Source: Lysobacter sp. BMK333-48F3 (GTDB lineage: Bacteria > Pseudomonadota > Gammaproteobacteria > Xanthomonadales > Xanthomonadaceae). From it: 64,000 bases of DNA. How positions within the stretch are numbered: position 1 is the stretch's first letter; the number at the start of each line of letters is the position of its first letter. The notes beneath the pieces were generated by a model that had not been told where the DNA came from, did not search any database, and was given only the letters and a program-made list of their open reading frames with translations. The stretch is taken from the NCBI RefSeq assembly GCF_019733395.1, contig NZ_JAIHOO010000001.1, positions 4,759,394 through 4,823,393 of the forward strand, read 5' to 3'. Positions 10,501-18,993 of the stretch are shown here, piece after piece. The translations under genes and the position numbers were made by a program.

Positions 10501-13500
10501 CCGCTGGGTGATCATGAAGGCCGTCCACCACATCATCTCGGACGCGATCTCCACCTTCACCTTCATCGAGGAACTGCTGTCGATCTACGAGGGCCTGCGC
10601 CGCGGCGAACAGGTCCAGCTGGCGCCGGTGCGCGCGCGCTACCTGGACTTCCTCAACTGGCAGAACCGCTTCCTCGCCACCCGCGACGCGGCCAAGATGC
10701 TGGACTACTGGCAGGACCATCTGCCGGCGCAGGTGCCGATCCTCAACCTGCCCACCGACAAGCCGCGCCCGATCGTGCAGACCCATAACGGCGCGTCGGA
10801 GTTCTTCGCCCTCGACCCCGAGCTGAGCGCGCGCATCCACCAGCTGGCGCGCGACAACGGCGTCACCGTGTTCATGGTGCTGCTGAGCGCCTACTACCTG
10901 CTGCTGCACCGCTACACCGGCCAGGACGACGTGATCGTCGGCAGCCCGGTCATGGGCCGCACCCAGGAGGAGTTCGCCCAGGTCTACGGCTACTTCGTCA
11001 ACCCGCTGCCGCTGCACGTCAACCTGGCTTCGCAGCCCAGCGTCGCCGAACTGTTAGCGCAGGTGCAGCGCATCGTCCTCAACGGCCTGGACAACCAGGA
11101 ATACCCGTTCGTGCTGCTGGTCGAGAAGCTCGGCCTGCAGCACGACCCGAGCCGCTCGGCGGTGTTCCAGGCGATGTTCATCCTGCTCGCGCACAAGGTC
11201 GCGACCGAGAAGTACGGCTACCGCCTGGAGTACATCGAACTGCCGGAAGAAGAAGGCCAGTTCGACCTGACCCTGTCGGCCTACGAGGACGAGGCCGACC
11301 AGCGCTTCCACTGCGTGTTCAAGTACAACACCGACCTGTTCCTGCCGCAGACCATGCAGCGGCTGGCTGGGCATTACGTCAACCTACTCGATGAACTGAC
11401 CCGCGCCGCGGCCTCGACCTCGATCGCCCGGCTGCGCCTGCTCGGCGACGACGAGCGCCGCACGGTGCTGGAGCAGTGGAGCGGCGCGGCCGACACGGTC
11501 GAAGCCGCGCGCCCGGTGCACGAACTGATCGGCGACGTCGCCCGGGCCCGGCCGGACGCGGTCGCGGTATCGGCGCCGAGCGAATCCGGCGCGGTGCGCC
11601 AGCTCAGCTACGGCGAACTTGAGCGGCGCTCCAACCGCCTGGCGCGCAAGCTGATCGAGCTCGGCGTCGGCGAAGGCACGGTGGTGGCGCTGTGCTTGGA
11701 CAAGTCGCCGGAACTGATCGTGACCCTGCTCGCGGTGCTCAAGGCCGGCGGCGCCTACCTGCCGCTGGATCCGGACTACCCGGCCGAGCGTCTGGCCTAC
11801 ATGGCCAGCCACGCCCAGGCCCGGTTCGCGGTGGTCGACGAAAGCCGCCGCGCGCGCCTGGCCGGCTGGGACGGCGACGTGCTGACTCCGGACGACCTGC
11901 ACCTGATCGCCGACGCCGACACCGATGCCTCGACGCTGGACCTGGCCGTATCGCCGTCGGCTGCCGCCTACGTGATCTACACCTCCGGTTCGACCGGCAA
12001 GCCCAAGGCGGTGCGGGTCACCCACGCCAACCTGGCCTCGGCCTACGCGGGCTGGGAGCGCGAGTACCGCCTGAGCGAGACCGGCGCCCATCTGCAGATG
12101 GCCAGCTTCTCCTTCGACGTGTTCGCCGGCGACCTGGTGCGGGCGCTGTGCTCCGGCGCCAAGCTGGTGCTGGTGCCGCGCGAGCTGCTGTTCAACACCG
12201 AGCGCCTGTACCGGACCATGCTCGACGAGCAGGTCGACGCGGCCGAGTTCGTGCCGGCGGTGGTGCGTTCGGTGATGGACTACTGCGAACGCGAAGGCCG
12301 ACGCCTGGACTTCATGCGCCTGCTCGCGGTCGGCTCGGACGTGTGGAAGGTCGAGGAGTACCGGCGCCTGCGCGCCCTGGCCGGGCCGTCCAGCCGGGTG
12401 GTGAACTCCTACGGCCTCAGCGAAGCGACCATCGACAGCACCTACTTCGAGGGTCCGACCGACGACCTCGACCCCAGCCGGATGGTGCCGATCGGCCGTC
12501 CGTTCCCGAACAGCGCGCTGTACATCCTCGACGCGCACCGCCAGCCGGTGCCGGCCGGGGTGCCGGGCGAGCTGTGGATCGGCGGCGGCGGCGTCAGCGC
12601 CGGCTACGTCGGCGACGACGCCCAGACCGAGCAGCGTTTCGTCGAGCTCGAACTCGGCGACGGCCGCCTGCGCCGGCTGTATCGCAGCGGCGACCTGGCG
12701 CGCTGGAGCGCGTCCGGCGAAGTGCAGCTGATCGGCCGCGTCGACAGCCAGGTCAAGGTGCGCGGGCACCGGGTCGAGATCGGCGAGATCGAATCCCAGC
12801 TCGCCGCCTGGCCGGCGATCCGCGAGGCGGTGCTGACCGTGCGCGACGACGGCCGCGGCGAAGCCTCGCTGTGCGCCTACTGCGTGCCGGCCGACGCCGG
12901 CGAACGGCTGAACTGGCGTGCGCTGCGCGAACACCTGGCCAGCTACCTGCCGACCTTCATGATCCCGGCGCGCTTCGTCCAGCTCGACGCCCTGCCGCTG
13001 TCGGCCAACGGCAAGGTCGACCTGGCCGCGCTGCCGGCGCCGGACGCCAACGCCGGCGCGGCCGAGTTCGAGCCGCCGACCACCCTGTTCGAGCTGCGCA
13101 TGGCCGAGCACTGGCAGCGCCTGCTCGGGCTGGAGCAGGTGGGACTGCAGGACGACTTCTTCGAGGTCGGCGGCAGCTCGATCAAGCTGATCGAACTGAT
13201 CTACAACCTGCAGACCGAGTTCAACATCGCCATCGCGGTCAGCCAGTTGTTCAAGGTCACCACCCTGCACGGCATGGCCAAGACGGTGGAGGCGATCAGC
13301 ACCGGCCGCATCGCCGGCGCCCAGCCCTATCTGCGCTTCAACGTCGGCCACGGCCCGACCATCTTCTGCTTCCCGCCGGCCGGCGGCCACGGCCTGGTCT
13401 ACCGCCAGCTCGCGGTGCACCTGCCCGAGTACGAATTCGTTTCGTTCAACTACATCCTCGGCGACGAGAAGGTGGCCAGCTACGCCGACCTGATCGAGAG

Positions 13501-14008
13501 CATCCACGCCGACGGCCATTGCACTCTGTTCGGCTACTCGCTCGGCGGCAACCTCGCCTTCGAAGTGGCCAAGGAACTGGAGCGCCGCGGCCGCGAGGTG
13601 CCGAACGTGGTGATCATGGACTCGTACCGGATTCCGGAGTCGTTCGAGCTCGGCAACGAGCACTTCGAAGCCTTCGAACGCGAGCTCAGCGAGCACCTGC
13701 GCAAGCACACCGGCTCGGAGATCGTCGCCGAGGAGACCCTGCAGCAGGCCAAGGACTACATCCGCTTCTGCAGCCAGACCCCGAACACCGGGATGGTTTC
13801 GGCGCCGGTCAGCGTGATCTCCGACGAGGACAAGGTGGTGTTCTACGGCACCGGCCACCGCGGCACCTGGCACGGCAGCTCGACCACCCGCACCGAGGTG
13901 TTCAAGGGCTTCGGCAAGCACGCCGACATGCTCGACCAGGACTACATCGCCCTCAACGCCGCGCTGGCGCGCGGCATTCTGGTCGGGGAGGTCAGCGATG
14001 CCGGCTGA
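4526..14008 (+). CDS. Iterative hybrid PKS-NRPS for a polycyclic tetramate macrolactam
   Basis: Single-module hybrid of 3160 residues. Approximate domains: KS 35-460 (catalytic Cys211 in DTACSSS, His346, His386); AT 575-880 (Ser668 in GHSTGE); DH 934-1210 (His966 in HRIQGNVLFP, Asp1131); KR 1485-1720 (TGAFGALG, Tyr1648); ACP 1775-1852 (Ser1808); C 1872-2290 (HHIISD 2001-2006); A 2325-2845; PCP 2853-2922 (Ser2885); TE 2942-3155 (Ser3005 in GYSLGG). There is no ER or methyltransferase domain, so the chains stay polyenic. The A-domain pocket reads D2531-V2532-G2535-E2574-A-G2603-S2628-I2636-D2637, very close to the ornithine code DVGEIGSID. Known homologues build two polyene chains iteratively and acylate both amines of ornithine, and the TE-like domain then releases a tetramate. 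An AAGGA ribosome site precedes the ATG. The product is inferred, not shown. Confidence 0.97.
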   Translation: MTDPSKNASLRDHADGAAPAAADAAAQAAAGQAHEPLERIAIVGIGCRLPGGACDHRGFWQNLIEGKDCLTDTPLNRYDVATLGSRDKSKPGRLVGGRGGYIEGFDEFDPAFFGISPREADYMDPQQRKLLEVAWEALEDGGQKPAELAGRDIGVFVGAFTLDYKIVQFADLSFETLAAHTATGTMMTMASNRISYCFDFRGPSLSIDTACSSSLVAVHLACQSLRRRETSLALAGGTLLHMTPQYTIAETKGGFLSPEGKSRTFDAAANGYVRAEGVGLVALKRLDDAVRDGDPIYAVIVGTGVNQDGHSNGITVPNPDAQVALIERVCREAGIVPGSLQYMEAHGTSTPVGDPIEAKALGRALAVGRKPGDECYVGSVKTNIGHTEAAAGVAGLIKTALALKHKTIPPHINLQTVNPDIDLASMPYKIPTQVTPWPAHEGPARAGVNSFGFGGTNAHVLLEEAPLPAPLAVAAGDSAGRAAGGYNVLPLSARDASVLPALAAGIARELEREGDERIELGDLGYTLAHRRQHLESRLGVVYDSRESLRERLTAFAAGEAHPHLVADERRATPPKLAWVFTGMGPQWWAMGRQLFENEPVYREVIERCDRELAKHVDWSLIGEMNAAEAESKMSETWLAQPANFAVQIALAAMWRAKGVRPDAIVGHSTGEVAAFYEAGVYTLEQAVRVVVHRSRLQQKLVDTGTMLAVSLTEAEALRRVRPYGDRVSVAAVNSPTAITLAGDQDALAELAEKLQAEQLFAKFLSVRVPYHSAKMDLIKDELLESLDGLAPHPAQVPLYMTAKPGIAAGHELDAGYWWENVRNSVGFRAAIDQMAHDGYDLFLEIGPHPVLGHSINECFAARGASARSLPSIRRQEDEAARFAASLAGLHNLGASIDWNALHALGRPLPLPRYPFKRDRYWVEPRPVEQVRLGQLDHALLGRRMAVAEPTWEAKLDAERMPYLEDHRIQGNVLFPAAGYIEMATQAVRALTGGHGAAIADIELRKALFLPEAEAATVQLSFASDGASFHVSSLSADGQDRTVHASGSVRASQGRRGGAALDVRAVRERSPLFLARSACYDALARMGYHYGPAFQGIEEVWVGRGEALARIVPTERLQGGAADHHFHPAMLDACFQTLLTPQILQQAEDGPADSGIRLPLSIEEVRTDAIGDRALWVHASVRHDGGDELIGDIAVYDEHGAPLGYVAGFRAANVENASAKVNLATIDNWLAETRWVELAPIATADGAVADEAVDGSAATPSWLILADAQGVGDELAALAQARGERVHLVRPGKRYKLEKDLRESAVVPGAFKDLQRLFADLAKAGAGEFARVVHLWNLDQPHLEQVDATELKAGNARGAYSLIALSQSLLASQPDARLHIVTRAAQAVADRDDVEPLGAPAWGIGRVLWYQELVAQRGKLIDLQAAAEATGAAADAARRAEAESLLAEMLQQDEDEIALRDGKRYTSRLQPADALTRPLPLRLRADGAYLVTGAFGALGRLLCRTLVKRGARKLILVGRSKLPPRAQWSDTDPASAVGRNVRFIKQLELLGAEPILAQLDITDEGALAAWLQDYKQRDLPPIRGAFHLAGQVRDTLLGEMTRDAFDPVYDPKVIGGWLLHRHLIDQPLEHFVLFASIASLVTTAGQTNYAAGNAFLDALAHHRRALGLPALSLDWGPWATGMIEELGLIDHYRNSRGMSSLSPDAGMDVLERVIGQDRAQLLVATVVDWPIFLAWYASPPPLVSELAKHGAGADSGERGSFVETFRAADGDTRRRLLDERFHALIAQVMRIKSEQIDTDASLNALGLDSLLAMELRARIHTELKVALPVVTLLSSSSIGTLGDQLYAGLAELVAGDGGDSDASGFVAHSDETRYPLTQNQNALWFLKQLNPDGFAYNIGGAVEVRTELEPELMFEAVRRLIARHPSLRANFMLDQGHAVQKISAEGKHDLALFDVQDKPWDEVYQQIIREYRKPYDLEHDPLVRFRLFKRGKDRWVIMKAVHHIISDAISTFTFIEELLSIYEGLRRGEQVQLAPVRARYLDFLNWQNRFLATRDAAKMLDYWQDHLPAQVPILNLPTDKPRPIVQTHNGASEFFALDPELSARIHQLARDNGVTVFMVLLSAYYLLLHRYTGQDDVIVGSPVMGRTQEEFAQVYGYFVNPLPLHVNLASQPSVAELLAQVQRIVLNGLDNQEYPFVLLVEKLGLQHDPSRSAVFQAMFILLAHKVATEKYGYRLEYIELPEEEGQFDLTLSAYEDEADQRFHCVFKYNTDLFLPQTMQRLAGHYVNLLDELTRAAASTSIARLRLLGDDERRTVLEQWSGAADTVEAARPVHELIGDVARARPDAVAVSAPSESGAVRQLSYGELERRSNRLARKLIELGVGEGTVVALCLDKSPELIVTLLAVLKAGGAYLPLDPDYPAERLAYMASHAQARFAVVDESRRARLAGWDGDVLTPDDLHLIADADTDASTLDLAVSPSAAAYVIYTSGSTGKPKAVRVTHANLASAYAGWEREYRLSETGAHLQMASFSFDVFAGDLVRALCSGAKLVLVPRELLFNTERLYRTMLDEQVDAAEFVPAVVRSVMDYCEREGRRLDFMRLLAVGSDVWKVEEYRRLRALAGPSSRVVNSYGLSEATIDSTYFEGPTDDLDPSRMVPIGRPFPNSALYILDAHRQPVPAGVPGELWIGGGGVSAGYVGDDAQTEQRFVELELGDGRLRRLYRSGDLARWSASGEVQLIGRVDSQVKVRGHRVEIGEIESQLAAWPAIREAVLTVRDDGRGEASLCAYCVPADAGERLNWRALREHLASYLPTFMIPARFVQLDALPLSANGKVDLAALPAPDANAGAAEFEPPTTLFELRMAEHWQRLLGLEQVGLQDDFFEVGGSSIKLIELIYNLQTEFNIAIAVSQLFKVTTLHGMAKTVEAISTGRIAGAQPYLRFNVGHGPTIFCFPPAGGHGLVYRQLAVHLPEYEFVSFNYILGDEKVASYADLIESIHADGHCTLFGYSLGGNLAFEVAKELERRGREVPNVVIMDSYRIPESFELGNEHFEAFERELSEHLRKHTGSEIVAEETLQQAKDYIRFCSQTPNTGMVSAPVSVISDEDKVVFYGTGHRGTWHGSSTTRTEVFKGFGKHADMLDQDYIALNAALARGILVGEVSDAG

Positions 14009-15776
14009 TTCCGGATACCGTCCCGAGCCGCCGGCGCGCGCCGGCGGCAAGTCCGCCGACGGGCCGCGCTGGGAGGCGCGCGCCCGCGGCCCCGGCGACA
14101 AGCCGCGGGTGATCGTGATCGGCGCCGGCGTAGCCGGCCTGGCCTCGGGCTGCTACGGCCAGATGAGCGGCATGGAGACGCGCATCTTCGAGAAGCACGT
14201 GCTGCCGGGCGGCTGCTGCACCGCCTGGTCGCGCCAGGGCTACATCTTCGATTACTGCATCGAGTGGCTCAACGGCACCGCGGCCGGCAACGACGCCAAC
14301 CGGGTCTGGCGCGAACTGGGCGCGCTCGACGGCAAGTCGATCCGCCTGTTCGACAGCTTCAACACGGTCAGCGACGAGCAAGGCCGCTCGGTCACCTTCT
14401 ACAACGATCCCGACCGGCTCGAGCGCCACCTGATCGACCTGTCGCCGATCGACGCGCCGCTGATCCGGCAGTTCTGCGACGACCTGCGCCGCTTCACCCG
14501 GATGGCCCTGCATCCGTTCCTGACCCCGCCGCCGCTGGAGAACTGGCGCGAGAAGTACGCCACCCTGCGCCAGGTGCTGCCGGCGTTCCGGCTGTTCTGG
14601 CGCAACGGCGCGACCCAGATGAACGATTTCGCCGATCGCTTCCAGGCCCCGCTGCTGCGCCGCGGCCTGCGCAACATCTTTTTCCAGGATCCTGGCAATT
14701 TCTCCCTGGTGCCCTACCTGTACAACATCGCCGAGGCGCACAACGGCAACGTCGGCTTTCCGCAGGGCGGCTCGCTCGGGCTGTCGCGCTCGATCGAGTC
14801 GCGCTATCTCGAACTGGGCGGACGCATCGATTACCGTGCCCGGGTCAGCCGGATCCTGGTCGAGAACGGACGCGCGGTCGGAATCGAGCTCAAGAACGGC
14901 GAGCGCCACTACGCCGACCACGTGATCGCCGCCTGCGACGGCCTGACCGCCTTGCGCAGCCTGCTCGACGGCAAGTACGGCAACCCGCGCGTGGACAAGC
15001 TCTACGACCAGGTCCTCGACCGACCCGGCGAGCGCTATCCCGGCGTGGTTTCGGCCTTCGTCGGCTTCGAGGGCGACCTGCCCGCGGACACGCCGCACAG
15101 CACCACCTACCTGCTCTCGGCGCAGGACGCCGACGCCTTGCCGGGCGCGGTCCAGGGCAGCCTGGTGGTGCAGCTGCGCTCGCGCTATTGCGAGGGTTTC
15201 GCCCCGCCCGGCCACTCGATCCTGCACTGCACCTACTTCAGCGACTACGACTACTGGAAGCGCCTGCGCAGCAGCGACCGCAAACAGTACTGGGCGCTCA
15301 AGCGCCAGGTCGCCGAGTTCGTGCGCGAGTTCCTCGAACGCCGCCATCCGGGCCTGGGCGCGCGGATCCGCCTGGTCGACGTCGGCACGCCGGCCTCGAC
15401 CGAGCGCTACACCGGCAACTACAAGGGCGCGATCCTGGCCTGGAAGTCGCCCGAGGCCGACGACCTGATGGCCGACCTGGTCAAGAAGGACCGCATGCGC
15501 CTGCAAGGCCTGGGCGGGTTCTCGATGGCCGGACACTGGGTCGGCGGCGGCGGCCTGATCCGCTCTGCCTCGACCGGCCGCTTCGTCATCCAGTTCCTGT
15601 GCCGCGAATTCGGCCTGCCGTTCAAGGCCTGGGAAAGCGGCAACGCCACGCCGTGGCGGATCGAACAACTCGGCCATTTCCCGCAACTGGACAAGGGTCC
15701 GCCGCTGGAGCGCAGCACGCCGAAGCTGCGCGCGGCGGACGCCGCCGCCCCGACCGCACCGGCGCCCGTCGCCTGA
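13998..15776 (+). CDS. FAD-dependent oxidoreductase, phytoene desaturase-like (PTM ring formation, first copy)
   Basis: Flavoprotein of 592 residues in the phytoene desaturase/NAD(P)-binding-like amine oxidase group. The dinucleotide fold is VIVIGAGVAG at about 38-47, after a 30-residue low-complexity leader. Near the C-terminus 'GGFSMAGHWVGGGGLIRSASTGR' is the second FAD-contact region. The ATG lies 11 bases inside the end of the synthetase gene (ATGCCGGCTGA) with GGGGAGG upstream, so translation is probably coupled. In PTM pathways enzymes of this family form the carbocycles by reductive cyclisation of the polyene tetramate. This copy resembles its downstream neighbour in motifs (both have GGCCTAW after the FAD fold), which indicates an old duplication. 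Which ring it closes cannot be decided from the sequence. Confidence 0.92.
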   Translation: MPADSGYRPEPPARAGGKSADGPRWEARARGPGDKPRVIVIGAGVAGLASGCYGQMSGMETRIFEKHVLPGGCCTAWSRQGYIFDYCIEWLNGTAAGNDANRVWRELGALDGKSIRLFDSFNTVSDEQGRSVTFYNDPDRLERHLIDLSPIDAPLIRQFCDDLRRFTRMALHPFLTPPPLENWREKYATLRQVLPAFRLFWRNGATQMNDFADRFQAPLLRRGLRNIFFQDPGNFSLVPYLYNIAEAHNGNVGFPQGGSLGLSRSIESRYLELGGRIDYRARVSRILVENGRAVGIELKNGERHYADHVIAACDGLTALRSLLDGKYGNPRVDKLYDQVLDRPGERYPGVVSAFVGFEGDLPADTPHSTTYLLSAQDADALPGAVQGSLVVQLRSRYCEGFAPPGHSILHCTYFSDYDYWKRLRSSDRKQYWALKRQVAEFVREFLERRHPGLGARIRLVDVGTPASTERYTGNYKGAILAWKSPEADDLMADLVKKDRMRLQGLGGFSMAGHWVGGGGLIRSASTGRFVIQFLCREFGLPFKAWESGNATPWRIEQLGHFPQLDKGPPLERSTPKLRAADAAAPTAPAPVA

Positions 15777-15795
15777 CCGCCAAGGAAGCCAGGAC

Positions 15796-17529
15796 ATGTC
15801 GCATACGTTGGGCAACAGAGAAAGCATGATCATCATCGGCGCCGGACTGGGCGGCCTGTCCACCGGCTGCTACGCGCAGATGAACGGCTACAAGACCCAG
15901 ATCTTCGAAATGCACGAAATCCCCGGCGGCTGCTGCACCGCCTGGGAGCGCGGCGACTTCACCTTCGACTGCTGCATCAGCTGGCTGCTCGGCAACGGCC
16001 CGGGCAACGAGATGCACCAGATCTGGATGGAACTGGGCGCGCTGCAGGGCAAGCAGATGCGCCATTTCGACGTGTTCAACATCGTCCGCGGCAGCAACGG
16101 CCAGGTGGTGTACTTCTACTCCGACCCGGACCGGCTGGAAGCGCACCTGCTGGAGATCTCGCCGGCCGACGCCAAGCTGATCCGCGACTTCGTCGGCGGC
16201 CTGCGCAAGTTCCGCAAGGCCCTGGCGGTATACCCCTTCCTCAAGCCGGTCGGACTGATGGGGCGCTGGGAACGCTGGAAGATGCTGGCCTCCTTCGTCC
16301 CCTACTTCAACGCCATCCGCAAGTCGATCACGGTGCTGATGACCGACTACTCGGCCAAGTTCAAGGATCCGTTCCTGCGCGAGGCGTTCAACTTCATCCT
16401 GTACGAAAAGCACCAGAACTTCCCGGTACTGCCGTTCTACTTCCAGCTCGCCTCGCACGCCAACCTGTCCGCCGGCGTGCCCGAGGGCGGCTCGCTGGGC
16501 CTGGCCAAGTCGATCGAGGCGCGCTACCGCCGGCTCGGCGGCCAGGTGCACTACAACGCCAAGGTCGAGGAGATCCTGGTCGAGGACGACCGCGCGGTCG
16601 GCGTGCGCCTGAGCGACGGCCGCGAGGTCCGCGCCGACATCGTGGTCTCGGCCGCCGACGGCTACACCACGATGATGCGCTTCCTCAAGGGCCGCTACCT
16701 CAACGACACCTTCCGCAAGCTCTACACCGAAACCATCAACGAACCGCACATGGTGTTCCCGGGCTACTTCATCGCCTTCCTCGGCCTGGACAAGCCCTTC
16801 CCGGAAGGCGAGCCCTGCACCACCTACCTGCTGGAACCGGAGGAAGCCGAGGAGATGATCGGCATCCGCCACCCCAGCATCAACGTCCAGTTCCGCAGCC
16901 AGCACTACCCCGAACTGGCGCCGGACGGCACCAGCATCGTCTACGCCACCTACTTCTGCGACATCGCGCCGTGGCGCGCGCTCAACGAAGGCCCCGAGCA
17001 GGTCAGCCGGGTGCGCAAGGGCGAGGAGCTGCACACCCTGCCGGTGCGGCGCGGCCACGAGTACCACGCCGCCAAGCGCCGGGTCAGCAACGCGATGATC
17101 CGGTTCCTGGAGAAGCGCTACCCCGGGCTGAAGGATTCGATCAGCGTGCGCGACGTGTCCAGCCCGCTGACCCAGGTACGCTACACCGGCAATTTCGACG
17201 GCACCGTGCTCGGCTGGCAGCCGTTCGTGGAAAGCGGCGAAACCCTGGAGGAAGCGATCAAGGAACACGGCCCGGTGATGGAAGGCCTGTCGAACTTCTA
17301 CATCTCCGGGGTGTGGGCGACCACCGGCGGGCTGATCCGCGCCGCCGCCGCCGGCCGCCACGTCATGCACTTCATCTGCAAGGACGACGGCAAGGACTTC
17401 ACCGCCAGCATCGACCAGACCGCGCCGCCGCCGACCCATCTGATCGTACCGGTCGGTCCCGCCGCGCCCGGTGCGGCCGCGCCGCAGGGCTTTCCGCAAC
17501 TGGCCGCGGCGCGGGCGGTCGGCGCATGA
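15796..17529 (+). CDS. FAD-dependent oxidoreductase, phytoene desaturase-like (PTM ring formation, second copy)
   Basis: Flavoprotein of 577 residues and a paralogue of the preceding gene. The FAD-binding GAGLGG is at residues 15-20, followed by 'GYKTQIFEMHEIPGGCCTAW'. The C-terminal FAD-contact region is 'YISGVWATTGGLIRAAAAGRH'. The gene starts 19 bases after the previous stop with an AAGGAAG ribosome site. The C-terminus ends in a Pro/Ala-rich tail. In known PTM clusters the successive phytoene-desaturase-like enzymes act in order on the polyene tetramate, so two copies suggest two cyclisations. The region just after it, where an alcohol dehydrogenase is expected in 5-5-6 PTM clusters, holds an exporter instead. 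Confidence 0.92.
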   Translation: MSHTLGNRESMIIIGAGLGGLSTGCYAQMNGYKTQIFEMHEIPGGCCTAWERGDFTFDCCISWLLGNGPGNEMHQIWMELGALQGKQMRHFDVFNIVRGSNGQVVYFYSDPDRLEAHLLEISPADAKLIRDFVGGLRKFRKALAVYPFLKPVGLMGRWERWKMLASFVPYFNAIRKSITVLMTDYSAKFKDPFLREAFNFILYEKHQNFPVLPFYFQLASHANLSAGVPEGGSLGLAKSIEARYRRLGGQVHYNAKVEEILVEDDRAVGVRLSDGREVRADIVVSAADGYTTMMRFLKGRYLNDTFRKLYTETINEPHMVFPGYFIAFLGLDKPFPEGEPCTTYLLEPEEAEEMIGIRHPSINVQFRSQHYPELAPDGTSIVYATYFCDIAPWRALNEGPEQVSRVRKGEELHTLPVRRGHEYHAAKRRVSNAMIRFLEKRYPGLKDSISVRDVSSPLTQVRYTGNFDGTVLGWQPFVESGETLEEAIKEHGPVMEGLSNFYISGVWATTGGLIRAAAAGRHVMHFICKDDGKDFTASIDQTAPPPTHLIVPVGPAAPGAAAPQGFPQLAAARAVGA

Positions 17530-18989
17530 GCGCGGCCGCGGCGACGGACCGCCGCGCGGTCGGCGGGCTGATGCTGGCGGTGTTCCTGGGCGCGCTGGAG
17601 CAGACCGTGGTCGCGACCGCGCTGCCGGCGATCGTGCGCGAGCTGCAGCGCATCGACCTGCTCGGCTGGACGATCTCGGTGTATCTGCTGGCCACCGCCG
17701 CGGCCACGCCGGTGATCGCCAAGCTCGGCGACCTGCACGGCCGGCGCCGGCTGATGCACGCCTGCATCGGCTTGTTCGCGCTGGGTTCGCTGGCCTGCGC
17801 GCTGGCGCCGAGCATGCCGGCGCTGATCGCCGCGCGCGCCCTGCAAGGCGTCGGCGGCGCCGGGTTGATCGTGATCGCACAGGCGGCGGTGGCCGAGATC
17901 GCCGGGCCGCGCGAGCGCAGCCGTTACACCGGCTTGTTCGCGATGGTGTGGGCGCTGGCCGGGCTGATCGGGCCGGTGCTCGGCGGCCTGCTGACCGACG
18001 CGCTGGGTTGGCGCGCGGTGTTCTGGATCAATCTGCCCTTGGGCGCGCTGGCGCTGTGGGCCGGCGCGCCGGCGCTGCGCCGGCTCGGCATGGGCCGGCC
18101 CGGCGGGCGCATCGACCTGGCCGGCACGACGGTGTTCGTGCTCGCCACCTGCGCCCTGCTGACCGCGCTGTCGTGGGGCGGCGGCCGTTACCCCTGGCTG
18201 TCGGCGCCGGTGCTCGGCGGCTTCGCCGCGGCCGCGCTCGGCGCGCTGGTGTTCGCCCGCCAGCAAGGCCGCAGCGCCGAGCCGATGCTGCCGCCGGCCT
18301 TGCTGCGCGACGCGGTGATCGGCCCGGCCTTGCTGGTCTGTCTGCTGATGTACGGCTTCTACATCGCGGTGGCGGTGCTGATTCCGGCCTACTTCCAGAT
18401 CGGCCACGGCCTGCCCGCCTCGCGCGCCGGCCTATTGCTGGTGCCGGCGCTGGTGGCCGGCGCGATCGGCGCGCTGGGCGCCGGTCGCTACGCCGCACGC
18501 AGCGGCGATTACCGGCGGCCGGTGTTGCTGGCGCTGCCGCTGGCGATGCTGGCCGCGCTGGCGATGGGACTGTGGGCCCAGTCGCTGAGCCCGCTCGCCG
18601 CGGCCCTGCTGTTCGCCGCGGTCGGCCTGGGCACCGGCCCGTGCAGCGCGCTGGTCAACGTGATCGCCCAGAACGCCGCGCCGGCCGAACAACTCGGCGC
18701 GGTCACCGGGGCGATGGCGTTCGCCCGCACCCTCGGCGCGGCGGTGGTCACCGCCGCCGGCTCGGCGCTGATCCTGCTGCACGTGCGCCAAGGCGGCGGC
18801 GAGTTCGCCGGCGCGCGGCTCAGCGAATTCGCCGCGCAGTCCCTGTCGGCGCCGACCCGCGAGCTGTTCCGCGCCGGTTTCGCCCAGTTGTTCTTCGCCA
18901 CCGCCCTGGCGATGGTCGCGACCTGGCTGGTCTATGCGGCGATCCGTTCGCCGGTGCTGCGCCTGCGCCCGGCCGCGGCCGAGTCCTGA
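17526..18989 (+). CDS. MFS transporter, DHA2 (14-TM) family, likely PTM exporter
   Basis: Membrane protein of 487 residues with about 14 hydrophobic segments. It has the DHA2 motifs: 'FLGALEQTVVATALPAIVRELQ' (motif D1 region), 'KLGDLHGRRRLM' (motif A, GxLaDrxGrrr), 'RALQGVGGAGL' and 'GPVLGGLLTDALGWRAVFWINLPLG' (motif C and beyond). The start ATG overlaps the stop of the preceding oxidoreductase (ATGA), so it is translated from the same message. Proteins of this group export drugs by proton antiport, and in this position export of the tetramate or self-resistance is the natural inference. The open frame continues upstream inside the oxidoreductase gene in another frame; that part is not coding. 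Confidence 0.9.
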   Translation: MSAAAATDRRAVGGLMLAVFLGALEQTVVATALPAIVRELQRIDLLGWTISVYLLATAAATPVIAKLGDLHGRRRLMHACIGLFALGSLACALAPSMPALIAARALQGVGGAGLIVIAQAAVAEIAGPRERSRYTGLFAMVWALAGLIGPVLGGLLTDALGWRAVFWINLPLGALALWAGAPALRRLGMGRPGGRIDLAGTTVFVLATCALLTALSWGGGRYPWLSAPVLGGFAAAALGALVFARQQGRSAEPMLPPALLRDAVIGPALLVCLLMYGFYIAVAVLIPAYFQIGHGLPASRAGLLLVPALVAGAIGALGAGRYAARSGDYRRPVLLALPLAMLAALAMGLWAQSLSPLAAALLFAAVGLGTGPCSALVNVIAQNAAPAEQLGAVTGAMAFARTLGAAVVTAAGSALILLHVRQGGGEFAGARLSEFAAQSLSAPTRELFRAGFAQLFFATALAMVATWLVYAAIRSPVLRLRPAAAES

Positions 18990-18993
18990 GACA

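Noticed and set aside
6644..11017. Very long minus-strand open frame (1457 codons) inside the synthetase gene
   Set aside because: It is the complement of the PKS-NRPS coding strand. Long antisense frames are expected at this GC content, and the residues are compositionally biased (Gln/Val/Ala/Arg) with no domain.
11384..14101. Minus-strand open frame of 905 codons
   Set aside because: Antisense to the A-PCP-TE part of the synthetase, with the same biased composition.
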